Notes: a model not told the origin generated them from the letters alone. Positions 35,537 to 44,952 are shown, numbered from the stretch's first letter. The stretch is DNA of 64,000 nucleotides from Aureliella helgolandensis (GCF_007752135.1 NZ_CP036298.1:186001-250000), one strand, 5' to 3'. Numbers and translations: made by a program.

Positions 35537-35835
35537 CGTTGAATCGCGTTGTGGTGACGGTGGGCGGTAGGCGGGCGAATTGTCTGATTCATTCCATTGC
35601 GGTTCTACTGAACGGCAGACAGCGAGCACACTCTTAACTTGAAGTCGAGTTTCGCCGAGACCCTTCAGCGCGTCTCGGAGGGACTCGCTTTCGAAGCTAA
35701 GTGTTCGAAACTAAATCACCGTCCACTGTGGCAACAACCCCCGGGGGATCGGGCGGCGTGCCTATCTCATCCCTCTATTGTAGACAATCGGAGGCTAGAT
35801 TGCTTGCAGGGGGGGACGAGCACCAGGATGCTGGG

Positions 35836-36357
35836 TTATTCCAGGTTTTCTGCATCAAGCTTATCAGCCCATGGGATGAAATGCTTGATGTTGGGTAGGT
35901 CGGTATGGCCACCGTCGTGTTGTCTCCAGGCGAGCTCTCCGTGTGAACCGAATGTAGTGAATCCAAACATCATCAATACTGGTACCAGCCCCGTAGCGTT
36001 CTTCGGTGCTACAACCGACATCGCGATGTTTACGGAGATGTCGGGACAGTCCGAATTATCCACCCGTCCGACAAGACGTTTTTCGAGTACCTCGGTTTCA
36101 CCAAGCTGTTCTTCTACGCTCTTCAATGCCTCCCACTCAACGGCAGCCACGTTGTCCAGAATGCGCCCCACCACCTCGCGTTCAAAGTCCTGGACGAGCT
36201 GAGGCCTGCGTCGCTCCCACCACTGTGCCGGTGTTGTCACTTTTTCGCCGTTCCGTAGCCACAAGATCTCTGTAGGATCGGGATATGGGTTGGCTTTGGC
36301 TTCATCGGTATTGGCTGAATTGTCCGCGTTGGGATTTCCGCTGAGGCCTGACCGCAA
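35836..36357 (-). pseudogene. Internally deleted glucuronyl/acetyl-xylan esterase-like gene
   Basis: The 173 residues look like the two ends of a CE15-type or related carbohydrate esterase joined together. The N-terminal part has the usual YPDPTEILWLRNGEKVTTPAQWWERRRPQL and FEREVVGRI through PKNATGLVPVLMMFGF, but that is followed directly by GELAWRQHDGGHTDLPNIKH, which belongs at the C-terminal end of such enzymes. The nucleophile serine and the middle of about 250 residues are missing, and there is no signal peptide; the frame continues open upstream without a good start. Likely an inactive remnant formed by an in-frame deletion near 35945. Not expected to be functional. Confidence 0.65.
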
Positions 36358-37200
36358 CCGAGTGATCCCAGCTGCTTCTGCATCTGCTAATGATCCTCTT
36401 GAGTGGTGAATGTCACGATGAAGGAGGCTGGCACAGCGGAGGATGATTGCGGAGCCGCCACCTGGGGAGCTGCTGCGGACGTTACATGCTCGAGGCCGAA
36501 GAGTGGGATGGATAGGCGCAAGCCGATCCGTGGCAGGGCGAGCGATGAGCGTAGTATCGTGAGGTGATCCTAAAGAAAGGAGCGAGGAGATGAACCACTA
36601 GCACTCTAATCTTTCTCGCCAGCATTTAGTTCACTAGACTGGCTGACTCCTCCCAAGCCCCAAAAACAGCCATCGACACCCTGCGGTCATCATGTGGCAA
36701 TTCGAATGGTGATTCGGACAGTGCCCATCCGCTTCCAACGGCAATCGGGCGTCAGGAAGGATTGGGCGAGAAGCCGCAGTCGGCCAGCGCGTCGCAATCG
36801 AGGAGACCATTCGCAGGCTTCGGTGCTAACGAGGTGACTGTAACCACCGAGTTCAAAGAATGTGCGGCCGCGTAGGAAGACGGATTGGTCTCCGTAGGGA
36901 AGTTGCCAATGTCGCGCTTGCACATTCGCAAACCCTATCCAGGACGAGCACGCGGCTTGCATGCAAGTTAAAAGTGCGCTGTGTTGTCTGCGTCAGACGT
37001 TCGCAAAATGAGTCCCCAATCTGTTCGGTCGCATGTAGGGTGTCGCTGAACTCCGCCGCCATCGTTTCGCCGTCTCCTCCTCAAAAGTGAATTGTCAGAT
37101 CGCAATCACGCTGGTCAGAAAAATGGTGGATTGTAGCAAGTGATTTCTGGGTGAGATATCTGGAAATGGCTGTTGCTCCGGCAGCTACGCAGTCCGCTGT
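36358..37200. other. Non-coding decay zone
   Basis: Between the deleted esterase and the polytopic glycosyltransferase. It holds the glycosyltransferase fragment listed separately (36690-36962); the rest has no recognised gene. Confidence 0.5.
36690..36962 (-). pseudogene. C-terminal fragment of a family 2 glycosyltransferase
   Basis: The 90-residue frame contains HWQLPYGDQSVFLRGRTFFELGGY followed by SPRLRRAGRLRLLAQSFLT and DCRWKRMGTVRITIRI. This is the order seen in the C-terminal half of TIGR04283-type GT2 enzymes (PYGDQ motif, then EDVEL-like, LRRxGRL, RRW). The N-terminal nucleotide-sugar-binding half is absent and the EDVEL stretch is degraded (TEACEW). It lies near a polytopic glycosyltransferase on the same strand, so a glycosylation locus may have been eroded here. 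Partial; function lost. Confidence 0.6.
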
Positions 37201-39009
37201 TTAGCGAGTCTTTGTTTTTCCAGGTTCAGGGATGCGTGCAAAGGGAATTAGGTGCTCCGATTTGCTTTTTCCTCGCAGTGACTTTCTCCATCTAAACCAG
37301 GACTGGATGGTGAGCAGCAACAACAGAGGACCAAATTCAAACCAAGTTAGGATGAAGTCAAAGAAGTACACACCCTGGTAGAGAGTTCCGAGGATGGGAG
37401 TGTCCGTAAAATGGTAGAGCAACCAGAATCGAAGGTAGTAGACGAGCGTTAGGCCACTGGTGGCGAGCCATATCGGATTGCGAGCGAATGGGACTAAACA
37501 CAATGCCCAGGTCCAGTACCAAGGATTCTGAGTTGGCGCAAGTAGCCAAAACCAAGCGATGCAGAGAAAACATGCTTCTAGTAGGCGGCTGGGATCGTTC
37601 CATACCGCGTGACACAGCCAAAGGCCAACGAGTCCGAATATCGCTAGCGTGAGAAGTCGTGTTAGCAAGAAAGGGACGCGTTCTTCGTCCAGTCCGTAGT
37701 GCCCTGCTACCCGAGTGGTGACGAGCACACGCGTTTCGTTTGGCACAAAAACAAACCATAATGGTGGTTGTCCGGGAATCGAATTGTCGGGGCGCAGATT
37801 CTCTTCCACGATCATGAACAGCAAGTCGTTCATCTCCCACTGAGTCAGGAAGCTGTTAAGTCCGTTGAGTTGCTTGGGATTGGGTGGTGGAGGGAGGAGT
37901 GCAGCCGGTCGTGAATTGTCTACTAGGTTGGCTGGAGCGAGCGATTGCGCGTAGGCAGCTCGCACGCTTTCCCAAAACATGGGAGCGAGTGCAATAAGCG
38001 TAGCAAGGGTTGCGACGGTGCCCCAGGCCAACGCTTTTCGGGGGCCTGCTGCACGCAGCAGAAAGACCGCAATCAACGGGAAAAGTACAATGGGGTAGAG
38101 CTTTCCTCCAACCGCTAGTCCTGCCAGTCCTGCGCTAACGAGCGTCTGTCCAACGCTCAACTGCCGACCGGCAGGCGGGTGTAGCCACAACAACGCCGCT
38201 AGAGTGATGCAGATGGTGATCGCATCGAGATGCCCGCTGTTGGCAAATTCCTTGAGAACGAGTGGAGACCATGCGTAGGCAATCGTCCAGGCTGAGTGCA
38301 TTCCGCGCAGGAAGAGAATTCTCCCAAGGAGTAGGATAGCCCCAATATCGAACAATAAGATCACCGACTTCATCAATTCCAATCGGGATTCAATCGATAC
38401 GCCGGTAGGTGTTGCCCAACTGGCAGCTGCAAAAACAGCTTGGCTGGTGGGCGGATACACGGTAGGCAACTCTGGATAGTGAACTCGACGCAATGTTTCT
38501 CGGATGCCCGCGTCCTCATCTACTAACCGCTTTAGTGAGGCAACTGGCGTGCCGATTAGGTGTGTATCGGGCGAGTGTCGCGGCTCCGCCTGTTGGAACT
38601 CCAGTGGAGCGTGTTGAAAGGGGCTAATTCCTTGCGTCGCGACGACACCATCCCACATGTAGCGATAGATATCCACTTCTTGGATGGGCGTCGATGGGAG
38701 CAACAGACCGCGGAGCAGTACGGAAACGCCCAAGATGACTGCGAAGAGTGACTTGGTGGGAGGAAGGCGCAATGCAGCGAATAGGCTTGCCAGATACAGC
38801 AGGAATTGTAGCAGTAAGAGTCCTAGGACCAGTGTCACGGGGCGATCGGTGGTTGCTGAATCAAAGCCGAAACGGTGACTTTGCCAAGCGATGGCCGCTA
38901 CGAGAAGGCATTGAAGTACGATTAACGCTGGCATCAACCAACGTCGAACGAGCGGAGTCTCGGTGAATCCCGCGACTGTCGGCTGATGGACTTGTTGCAG
39001 CTTGCTCAC
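37201..39009 (-). CDS. Polytopic membrane glycosyltransferase (GT-C type)
   Basis: A 602-residue protein with about 12 membrane helices. A short basic start leads to helix 1; the first periplasmic loop contains the acidic motif QEVDIYRYMWDGVVATQG, with DIYRY in the position of the catalytic Asp of GT-C mannosyltransferases such as the GT87/PIG families. A large loop follows (about 140-200), then further helices and a second cluster around LHPPAGRQ. The donor is expected to be a polyprenyl-phosphate sugar, which the DPM-type enzyme at 24.3 kb could supply. No neighbours of the same pathway remain next to it except the degraded GT2 fragment. Confidence 0.82.
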   Translation of the reverse strand: MSKLQQVHQPTVAGFTETPLVRRWLMPALIVLQCLLVAAIAWQSHRFGFDSATTDRPVTLVLGLLLLQFLLYLASLFAALRLPPTKSLFAVILGVSVLLRGLLLPSTPIQEVDIYRYMWDGVVATQGISPFQHAPLEFQQAEPRHSPDTHLIGTPVASLKRLVDEDAGIRETLRRVHYPELPTVYPPTSQAVFAAASWATPTGVSIESRLELMKSVILLFDIGAILLLGRILFLRGMHSAWTIAYAWSPLVLKEFANSGHLDAITICITLAALLWLHPPAGRQLSVGQTLVSAGLAGLAVGGKLYPIVLFPLIAVFLLRAAGPRKALAWGTVATLATLIALAPMFWESVRAAYAQSLAPANLVDNSRPAALLPPPPNPKQLNGLNSFLTQWEMNDLLFMIVEENLRPDNSIPGQPPLWFVFVPNETRVLVTTRVAGHYGLDEERVPFLLTRLLTLAIFGLVGLWLCHAVWNDPSRLLEACFLCIAWFWLLAPTQNPWYWTWALCLVPFARNPIWLATSGLTLVYYLRFWLLYHFTDTPILGTLYQGVYFFDFILTWFEFGPLLLLLTIQSWFRWRKSLRGKSKSEHLIPFARIPEPGKTKTR

Positions 39010-39481
39010 TGTGGTTTCCCAGCGGGATTGTGATGTCTAGGGTGAAGTTGGGGAGATGGGGAAGCGATTTGGAAGAGAGCGACGCGACCGCGTTCCGTTA
39101 CTGTCTTGGGTTCTAGCAAATCCTGAGCACAACGAGTAGACAATGCGTCGCACCATAAACCGTGGTTTTACAGCGATTGGGAGGGCTGGAAACCGTGAGA
39201 TTCGCTAAAGCCACGGTACTCGCCCATGGCCTCGGGGCGGCCCGCGCCGCCGTCGTTGCCCTTGCGGTAAACCCTTGCGTGCTGGGCAGACCGGCTCCGA
39301 TAAATCGCGGTTGTTGAGTAGGTTTGGAGCAGTTTCGGATCTCAAAGTAGGTCGATGCGGTAGGTGGAGTGTGCAGCACGCTGCTGCTGGAGGGGGCTTC
39401 GGATTTAGAGGTATCTGATGCAAGTTCGAAGGGGACGGAAGCGAACCCTGGCCGAGCAAGGCTCGCTAGCCTGTCCCCTTG
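39010..39481. other. Intergenic stretch with two imperfect palindromes
   Basis: About 470 bases downstream of the Crp/Fnr gene and upstream of the glycosyltransferase. It holds an imperfect palindrome (39158-39222, arms CCGTGG and CCACGG with flanking matches) and a hairpin at 39429-39480. No gene recognised. Confidence 0.5.
39429..39480 (-). terminator. Candidate terminator of the Crp/YHS operon
   Basis: AAGGGGAC and GTCCCCTT form the outer stem of a long hairpin that begins two bases past the Crp stop codon. An inner stem (GGCTCG with partners) extends it. The tail on the minus strand is TTCGAACTT, only mildly T-rich. Confidence 0.5.
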
Positions 39482-40189
39482 CTAGTGTCCTTCGCTTCTA
39501 CGATGCCGTCCGACCGAAGCAGCAAGACGCTCAATGTCGGTCAGTACGACGCTTTGACGCTGTCCGCCAATGAGCCCATCGGCCTTCATCTTGCCAAGCA
39601 CGATCGTGACGGTTTCTCGCGTGGTCCCAATGAGGCTAGCCATCTCTTGGTGCGATAGCTTGAGCCCCAAGCGAATGCCCTCTTCGATGGTGATTCCAAA
39701 TTGGTCGGCGAGATCGAGGAGTAAGTGCGTTAGCTTCTGATGGTTCGAATTGAATAGAAGGTTTCTTAGACGGTTTTCAATTCGCAAACGGCGCAGACCA
39801 ACAAGTTTGGTAACCCCTAAGGCGATATCGAGTTCGTTGTTCATCAGTGTCTGTAGTATGCCTCGAGGGATTCGAATTACGGTGGTCGGTTCAACCGCTT
39901 CGCAATATTCCCCACGCTCCTCAGCATCGAACAGGGATAGTTCTCCAAAGAGCTCACCTACTTTGACGAACGCCAGTGTGGAGACTTTACCCTCTACAGT
40001 CAAATGACAAATTTTCACTAAGCCATCAGCAACCAGCATGACCGAGTCCGCTGGCTGTGATGGAAGGTAAATCGGCGATCCTTTGGGGAAGCGGTTGAAG
40101 TGCGACCGTCGTTCCAGCGCATTCAACTGTTCTTCCGTTAGTTTTTCGAAGAGATCGCAATTCTGCAGATACCATATGCGATCGTGCAT
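39482..40189 (-). CDS. Crp/Fnr-family transcription regulator
   Basis: A 235-residue regulator. An N-terminal cyclic-nucleotide-type beta-barrel (about 10-120, with FPKGSPIYLPSQPADSVMLVADG and GELFGELSLFDAEERGEY) is joined by the dimer helix to a Crp-type winged helix (about 165-225, LSHQEMASLIGTTRETVTIVLGKMKADG). There are no N-terminal Cys clusters as in Fnr and no obvious heme ligand; the GELSLF loop is compatible with nucleotide binding. The ATG follows the YHS gene's stop TAA with one base between, so the two are translated together. Confidence 0.9.
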   Translation of the reverse strand: MHDRIWYLQNCDLFEKLTEEQLNALERRSHFNRFPKGSPIYLPSQPADSVMLVADGLVKICHLTVEGKVSTLAFVKVGELFGELSLFDAEERGEYCEAVEPTTVIRIPRGILQTLMNNELDIALGVTKLVGLRRLRIENRLRNLLFNSNHQKLTHLLLDLADQFGITIEEGIRLGLKLSHQEMASLIGTTRETVTIVLGKMKADGLIGGQRQSVVLTDIERLAASVGRHRRSEGH

Positions 40190-40190
40190 A

Positions 40191-40832
40191 TTATTGGACT
40201 TCGTATTTGTCTGGATTATTCACGAACTTCTGTTGTTGTTCGGCTGCAGGAAACCAGTACCGTAGTCCCTCATGAACGACTGTGAATTCGGGCTTTCCCC
40301 GCACATCTTGCTGCATATCTATCCGACAGACGGTGCATTTCCCTTCAGCCGCCAGATCCACGTCCGCATACTTGGCTGGGTTTTTAGCGAACATTTGCTT
40401 TTGCTCCGCACTCGGAAACAGAAACAAGCGGCCTTCGTGAAGGGTGGCAAATCGGATACTGCCAGGCATCGTCTTGCCCATCTCGACCAAGCAGACTGTA
40501 CAATCGCCGCCCAGTGCTGGGGTGTACTTATTTGGATTGTTGAGGAAGGACCGACGTTGTTCCTCTCCTGGGAACAGGTAGGTTTTTCCGTCTTGAGATA
40601 CTGAAAAGCGAGGGTCTCCTTGGACCCATTTTTTCATGTCGATTACGCAGACCGGGCAGTATCCACCGAGGGCTACTTGGCTTTGGCCTTGCGTCGTGCC
40701 GCTACCTTGAATGCGAGCGGCGGTGGTTGGCGGTGCCTTGGTGCCCGATTGAGCCAGTGCGGCAGAGAATGCTGGCAAACCCAAGCTCAACGCCAATAGA
40801 AACATCAAACCGTGGCGAATTGTTCGCGGCAT
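40191..40832 (-). CDS. Secreted protein with three YHS-like repeats
   Basis: A 213-residue protein with a signal peptide (about 1-27) and three tandem copies (about 50-105, 106-160, 161-213) of one unit: G-x-C-x-V-C-x-[IV]-[DE]-M at the front, a mid strand such as FSVSQDGKTYLFP, and a FxxNPxKY end. The C-x2-C pairs are CPVC, CTVC and CTVC, and the FLNNPNKY, FAKNPAKY and FVNNPDKY ends are nearly identical. This resembles YHS-type metal-binding domains (copper or other heavy metal). It is upstream of and coupled to a Crp/Fnr regulator. Six cysteines arranged as three pairs suggest a metal store or sensor in the periplasm. Confidence 0.82.
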   Translation of the reverse strand: MPRTIRHGLMFLLALSLGLPAFSAALAQSGTKAPPTTAARIQGSGTTQGQSQVALGGYCPVCVIDMKKWVQGDPRFSVSQDGKTYLFPGEEQRRSFLNNPNKYTPALGGDCTVCLVEMGKTMPGSIRFATLHEGRLFLFPSAEQKQMFAKNPAKYADVDLAAEGKCTVCRIDMQQDVRGKPEFTVVHEGLRYWFPAAEQQQKFVNNPDKYEVQ

Positions 40833-40867
40833 GATCCTAACTCCAACGAAAGTGTGAAACAGCTAAC

Positions 40868-40894
40868 ACATGCCCCGCTATCAACGGGGCATGT
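40868..40894. promoter_or_regulatory. Perfect hairpin upstream of the YHS gene
   Basis: ACATGCCCCG and CGGGGCATGT form a 10-base-pair stem with a 7-base loop, 36 bases before the YHS start and about 130 bases after the stop of the upstream gene. It may end the upstream transcript or be an operator/leader element for the operon. Confidence 0.5.
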
Positions 40895-41024
40895 ACTGCT
40901 TGACTGTCGCTGCTTGTAGCAAGGCCTTACAGGCTTGCGTTAGGAATCCCCAATTTTGTCGTAGGCTGTAGGCCGTAGGCTGAGATTGAGCTGAAGTAGT
41001 AGGGGGCGGAGGCGATGCCAACGA

Positions 41025-42989
41025 CTATTCGTACGTGGCCTGAATGCGTAGGCAGTCTGGATCTTCTTCGGTGGCTTCGCCGACGATATCGACCGGCTGG
41101 TTGTACAGGTAATGCCAGACTGGGTCGAACAGCTTTTCGCCTTGTGCATTCTCTGGAGATGCGCTGCCAGGCGTGACGGAAGAGTGGGCGCGACCGGCGT
41201 CCCCTCCCACATCGGCTGCGGTAATCAAACGCCGCGAATTTTGATAGGGCGCCTGGGTTTGGTCGACGTTGACGATCGGTCCGAACTGGTGCAAGCCCAG
41301 AAGTTCCCACGATCGGCAATAGTGGTCTGCCGTCCACCCCCCATCGAGCACGTGGCTGAAACCGAAGAAGCGGTTGTTGGGCGTTGCCGATGGCAAGCCT
41401 TGCCAGTCTTGGTCTTGGTCTCGCGGCCCGCACAGCATCACTACGCGATCAACCCTTTGGTGCTTGGCAAATCTGGCTGCCGTCGTGCTTCCATGAGACG
41501 CGCCGGTAATAATGACTTTGTCCCAACGCACGCGCGATTGATCGTCGGTCAAAAACTGATCCCAATTTCCTTGCGGATTCTCACTGGAGAGCCACAGCAG
41601 CAGTTGTCGCGTTCGCTCGGCAGCACCATCGGGTGGCAAGAGGTCCAATTCATCGCTGAAGTCCAGGCCGGTTGCGGCTTCCAATCGGATGCGCCCCCTA
41701 GCGTAAGCATCGGAGGGACGCGGCCGACAGAGCTTGCCAAACCATTGTCGGGCGTAACTAACACCAATTGCATGCACTCCGTAATCGTTCAATCGTTCGA
41801 ATAGGCCCTGGTTGTGACCCATCAACCAAATTGCAAGCTTACCTTGGGGGGCGACGCGCGTGTCGACCGATGCGAATTCGAGGTCTGCGGGTTTCTTGTC
41901 GCTACCGAACACAAAGCCAATTTCGGGGTACTCTTTGACCCGCGAATCAATCTCACTCGCACGCACTCGAAGCGTATATCGCTGCGGAGCGGGGTCGTCG
42001 AATCCTAACACCGCGTCGCGGCTAACACCCTGCACAATATCTCCACCAGGTTGTACTGCTTGATGTGCCACTTTCTGAAGAAATACCGCATACTCGGGAG
42101 CGAGTTTGTTGGGCACAAAGCTGTTTCCAATCGAGCTCTCTCCGAACAAGCACTCGAACCAGACGCAAGCTCCTAAGTACTCGCCGGCCAGGTTCGCATG
42201 ATGCCCGTCCATACCCAGTTCTCGTTTGCCATCGCGTTCGAGCCAACGGTAGCCAACGTGCAACGAGTGCAGTTGCTCGGGCAACTCGGGGTGTTGCAAT
42301 TGCTTTGCGTCGAAGCTGGCGGTTCCACGGAATCCAAAGTTTGCATCGGAGTCTGCAAGCCAGAAGGCATCTCCCACGGGAATGCGACCCGCCGATAATT
42401 CTTTCGCGATCGTGCGATACGCGTCGCTCAGCCCTTCGTACATGGCTTGTTGTGTCGCAGGTTCTTTCGCATCCGTATTGGTACCACGAAAACGCGGGTC
42501 ATCCTTTCGGTAAGCCCATGTCTCATGCACGAGCAATTTGGCTTGAGGTGCATAGCGATGGACGATATCCGCCAATTGCTCTGCGTAGGGACGATAGGTC
42601 TCAACATCGTGGCTCTTGAAACTCACTTGCTGCACCGTCACAAAGTCCCAGGATTCGCTTTGCAGCGCTTCCTGCAAGCTCTCGCCACGCGAGTACTTGG
42701 CAGAGTTGTCGTTACGGTTCGCCTCGAACTTGAGCGCCATGTTAGCGTGGCGCTCCAACGGTGAACCGCCGATCGACAACATTTTGTGAGTCAGTTTATG
42801 CCCTGCTGCCTCAGTTACTTCGTCCAAGTATCGCGTCGCATTTTGTGTGAAGCTATTGCCCACCGTCAAGATTCGGACGTGCTTGGGCTGTTGCCCGCTC
42901 TCGGGCGGAGGTGCAGCAGCTGAGAGGATCGGAGACGAGAGAAAGGAGGCACATGCGGCGAGTAAAAGCAGAAGTCTGAAGCGGATCAT
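41025..42989 (-). CDS. Two-domain SGNH hydrolase / BPSS1187-like hydrolase fusion
   Basis: A 654-residue secreted protein. After a signal peptide (about 1-25) the first half (about 35-310) is an SGNH-type hydrolase of the DUF4886 kind: ILTVGNSFTQNATRYLDEV holds the catalytic serine in GNSFTQ, and ELGMDGHHANLAGEYL holds the D-x-x-H pair. The second half (about 345-620) is an alpha/beta hydrolase of the BPSS1187 type with KVIITGASHGSTTAARFA (nucleophile serine in GASHG) and FGFSHVLDGGWTADHY. These are usually two separate proteins. Together they suggest two esterase activities on one acylated substrate in the periplasm. No other gene shares its transcript clearly. Confidence 0.8.
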   Translation of the reverse strand: MIRFRLLLLLAACASFLSSPILSAAAPPPESGQQPKHVRILTVGNSFTQNATRYLDEVTEAAGHKLTHKMLSIGGSPLERHANMALKFEANRNDNSAKYSRGESLQEALQSESWDFVTVQQVSFKSHDVETYRPYAEQLADIVHRYAPQAKLLVHETWAYRKDDPRFRGTNTDAKEPATQQAMYEGLSDAYRTIAKELSAGRIPVGDAFWLADSDANFGFRGTASFDAKQLQHPELPEQLHSLHVGYRWLERDGKRELGMDGHHANLAGEYLGACVWFECLFGESSIGNSFVPNKLAPEYAVFLQKVAHQAVQPGGDIVQGVSRDAVLGFDDPAPQRYTLRVRASEIDSRVKEYPEIGFVFGSDKKPADLEFASVDTRVAPQGKLAIWLMGHNQGLFERLNDYGVHAIGVSYARQWFGKLCRPRPSDAYARGRIRLEAATGLDFSDELDLLPPDGAAERTRQLLLWLSSENPQGNWDQFLTDDQSRVRWDKVIITGASHGSTTAARFAKHQRVDRVVMLCGPRDQDQDWQGLPSATPNNRFFGFSHVLDGGWTADHYCRSWELLGLHQFGPIVNVDQTQAPYQNSRRLITAADVGGDAGRAHSSVTPGSASPENAQGEKLFDPVWHYLYNQPVDIVGEATEEDPDCLRIQATYE

Positions 42990-43331
42990 GAGGCATGCCG
43001 TCTGAGAGAGGAAGGGGGTGCAAGCGGAGTGACCATGATAATCGATCTCAATCTGTCTTGGGGATTTGTCCTTGAATTATGTGTTTGTGAGGCTTGCAGA
43101 CTTCATTCGAAGGGAGCAGGAGCGTCGAGTGTTGCCAGCCTGTCGGTATGGGGGCCAAGAGGTACACCCGCTAGTAAGTCCCCTTGTGATCAATCTTTTG
43201 TGGACAATGCTGCACGTCAGAAAGGGGGCCGCAAAAATGTTAAGCTTTGTGCAGTAATCTGCGAGCCTCGCTTCGTCGTGCCACTCGCAAACATCGGCTC
43301 ATCAACCCTCTATGGAAAAAGCAAGGTCAGC
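42990..43331. other. Divergent promoter region, no gene recognised
   Basis: About 340 bases between the fusion hydrolase and the GDSL esterase. A frame in step with the esterase extends back to 43029 but reads as non-protein-like and lies before the signal peptide. Confidence 0.5.
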
Positions 43332-44093
43332 ATGCAGAACCATCCTCTCTGGAACGCGATCGCGATCTTGGTAGCGCTCCTCTTCGTTCCCTCTTTCAGT
43401 GTGGCATCCGCGCAAGAAACGACCATCTTCATGATCGGCGACTCGACGATGGCCGACAAGCCCGTGATTCCGGAGAATCCAGAACGTGGTTGGGGACAGC
43501 TGCTGCAGTTATATTTTCACTCGCACGTGACGGTGGATAATCGGGCAGTCAATGGCCGCAGTTCCAAGAGCTTCCGCGCCGAAGGACGCTGGGATCGCAT
43601 TCTGGAAAGGCTGCAGCCGGGCGATTGGGTTATCATACAATTTGGGCACAATGACGAGAAAAGCGATGAAGCTCGGCATACCGATCCCTTCGGAAGCTAC
43701 ACAGACAACCTACGTCGCTACGCGTTGGAAACGCGCGAGCGAGGGGCTCAGCCAGTGCTTGCAACACCGGTCGTGCGAAGAAACTTCAACCAAGATGGAG
43801 GCCTTCAACCGACGCACGGCGATTACCCCGAAGCCGTTCGACGCCTTGCCAATGAGCTGCAGGTGCCTCTGTTAGATATGACTTCTCGCTCGCGTGAACT
43901 ACTAATTCAGCTTGGTGAGGAACGCTCTGAGAGGCTGTTCAATTGGACAACTCCGGGAGAATACGCTCGCTTTCCCAAAGGGAACTCCGACAATACGCAC
44001 TTTAACGCCCTGGGAGCGACGCGAATGTGCGACCTGGCCGTCGCCGAGATCAAGAAGCACGTCACTGAACTGGCTACTCACTTGCGAGACTAG
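43332..44093 (+). CDS. Secreted GDSL/SGNH esterase (rhamnogalacturonan-acetylesterase type)
   Basis: A 253-residue secreted esterase. A signal peptide (about 1-27) precedes block I FMIGDSTMAD with the catalytic serine S38, block II NGRSSKSF (oxyanion glycine), block III QFGHND, and block V SDNTHFN with the Asp/His pair. This set and the length match carbohydrate esterase family 12 (rhamnogalacturonan acetylesterase). It removes acetyl groups from pectin-like or other plant/algal polysaccharides. The start is ATG 43332; the frame is open upstream to 43029. It converges with the HugZ-like gene with 64 bases between. Confidence 0.9.
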   Translation: MQNHPLWNAIAILVALLFVPSFSVASAQETTIFMIGDSTMADKPVIPENPERGWGQLLQLYFHSHVTVDNRAVNGRSSKSFRAEGRWDRILERLQPGDWVIIQFGHNDEKSDEARHTDPFGSYTDNLRRYALETRERGAQPVLATPVVRRNFNQDGGLQPTHGDYPEAVRRLANELQVPLLDMTSRSRELLIQLGEERSERLFNWTTPGEYARFPKGNSDNTHFNALGATRMCDLAVAEIKKHVTELATHLRD

Positions 44094-44157
44094 CCGAAGA
44101 AAACGCGGTTGAGAAACTCGCAGGCATTCGATGATTCTTTAGCCCAGGGCAGAAGGG

Positions 44158-44952
44158 TTAATCTGCCTGTTTTCGGCTGCGTTGGACCATCGAGACAATT
44201 GCCTGGCGACACGCCTCGGCGCTGCACACCTCATCGGGAAAGCCAATTCGAACTGAGTGGACACGCTCTGGAGTTGTGAGGCGAAGGTGAAAGCCGAGTC
44301 GGTCCACGGCTGTCATTTTCGCTTCGGAGGCCACGACTCCCTTCTCATGCTGGGCCAGTTCGAGCATCGCAGGCATGTGATCCCGATTCATGTGCTCAAG
44401 GATTCCCGAGGCTGCTTCGGCCAATGGATCGGGTACAGCCCGTTCGAAATCGGCGGCCTCAATCCAGCCCATGACACCGAAGCCCCCCACGAAATAAAGT
44501 TCGCTGGGATTCAGACGCCAAAAGGAGAAGTCTGCAAAGTCCACGTAGTATTTGGCATTTTCGTGGGCAGCCAAGTAGGCGGCACGGTCCGCGGCGAGTT
44601 CCTCTGATGGCACCGGTTCGGCGCTGCCGAGCAAGGTCATGCGGCCTGCCCCCAAGGGATCTAAGTGTGCGTCGGGCGCGGTGACAAATAGTGAGCAGCG
44701 GGCATCGGCTTTAAGGTTCTTCGTGTGCATCGCCATCGAGCTGACTAGGAACAAGGGCCGTCCCGCTGCGTCCAAGGCGTAGGGCATCGTCGACCCGAAA
44801 GGGAAGCCTGGGCATTTGTTCGAGTGCGTTGATAGAACCCCCGTTTGGTTGAGGAACAGCATCGTTCGCGCGCGTTCGGCGTAGGACGTCTCAGGAGCTG
44901 GATTGAGCTCTTCCGATTCGGTCGTGTAAGCGTGTTGGCGCGGTTCGGTCAT
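44158..44952 (-). CDS. HugZ-like flavin/heme-binding PNPOx-fold protein
   Basis: About 264 residues. The first domain (about 15-165) is a split-barrel pyridoxamine-oxidase-type fold (LFLNQTGVLSTHSNKCPGFPFGSTMPYALDA, SSMAMHTKNLKADARCSLFV). The second (about 180-260) has HMNRDHMPAMLELA, the H-x-N-x-D-H pattern of the DUF2470/HugZ C-terminal domain. Family members degrade heme or use flavin in oxidative stress; heme catabolism is the most likely role for a cytochrome-rich marine bacterium, but the ligand is not shown. ATG 44952 has an AGGA site about 13 bases away; the open frame extends further to 45165 without protein-like content. Confidence 0.85.
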   Translation of the reverse strand: MTEPRQHAYTTESEELNPAPETSYAERARTMLFLNQTGVLSTHSNKCPGFPFGSTMPYALDAAGRPLFLVSSMAMHTKNLKADARCSLFVTAPDAHLDPLGAGRMTLLGSAEPVPSEELAADRAAYLAAHENAKYYVDFADFSFWRLNPSELYFVGGFGVMGWIEAADFERAVPDPLAEAASGILEHMNRDHMPAMLELAQHEKGVVASEAKMTAVDRLGFHLRLTTPERVHSVRIGFPDEVCSAEACRQAIVSMVQRSRKQAD

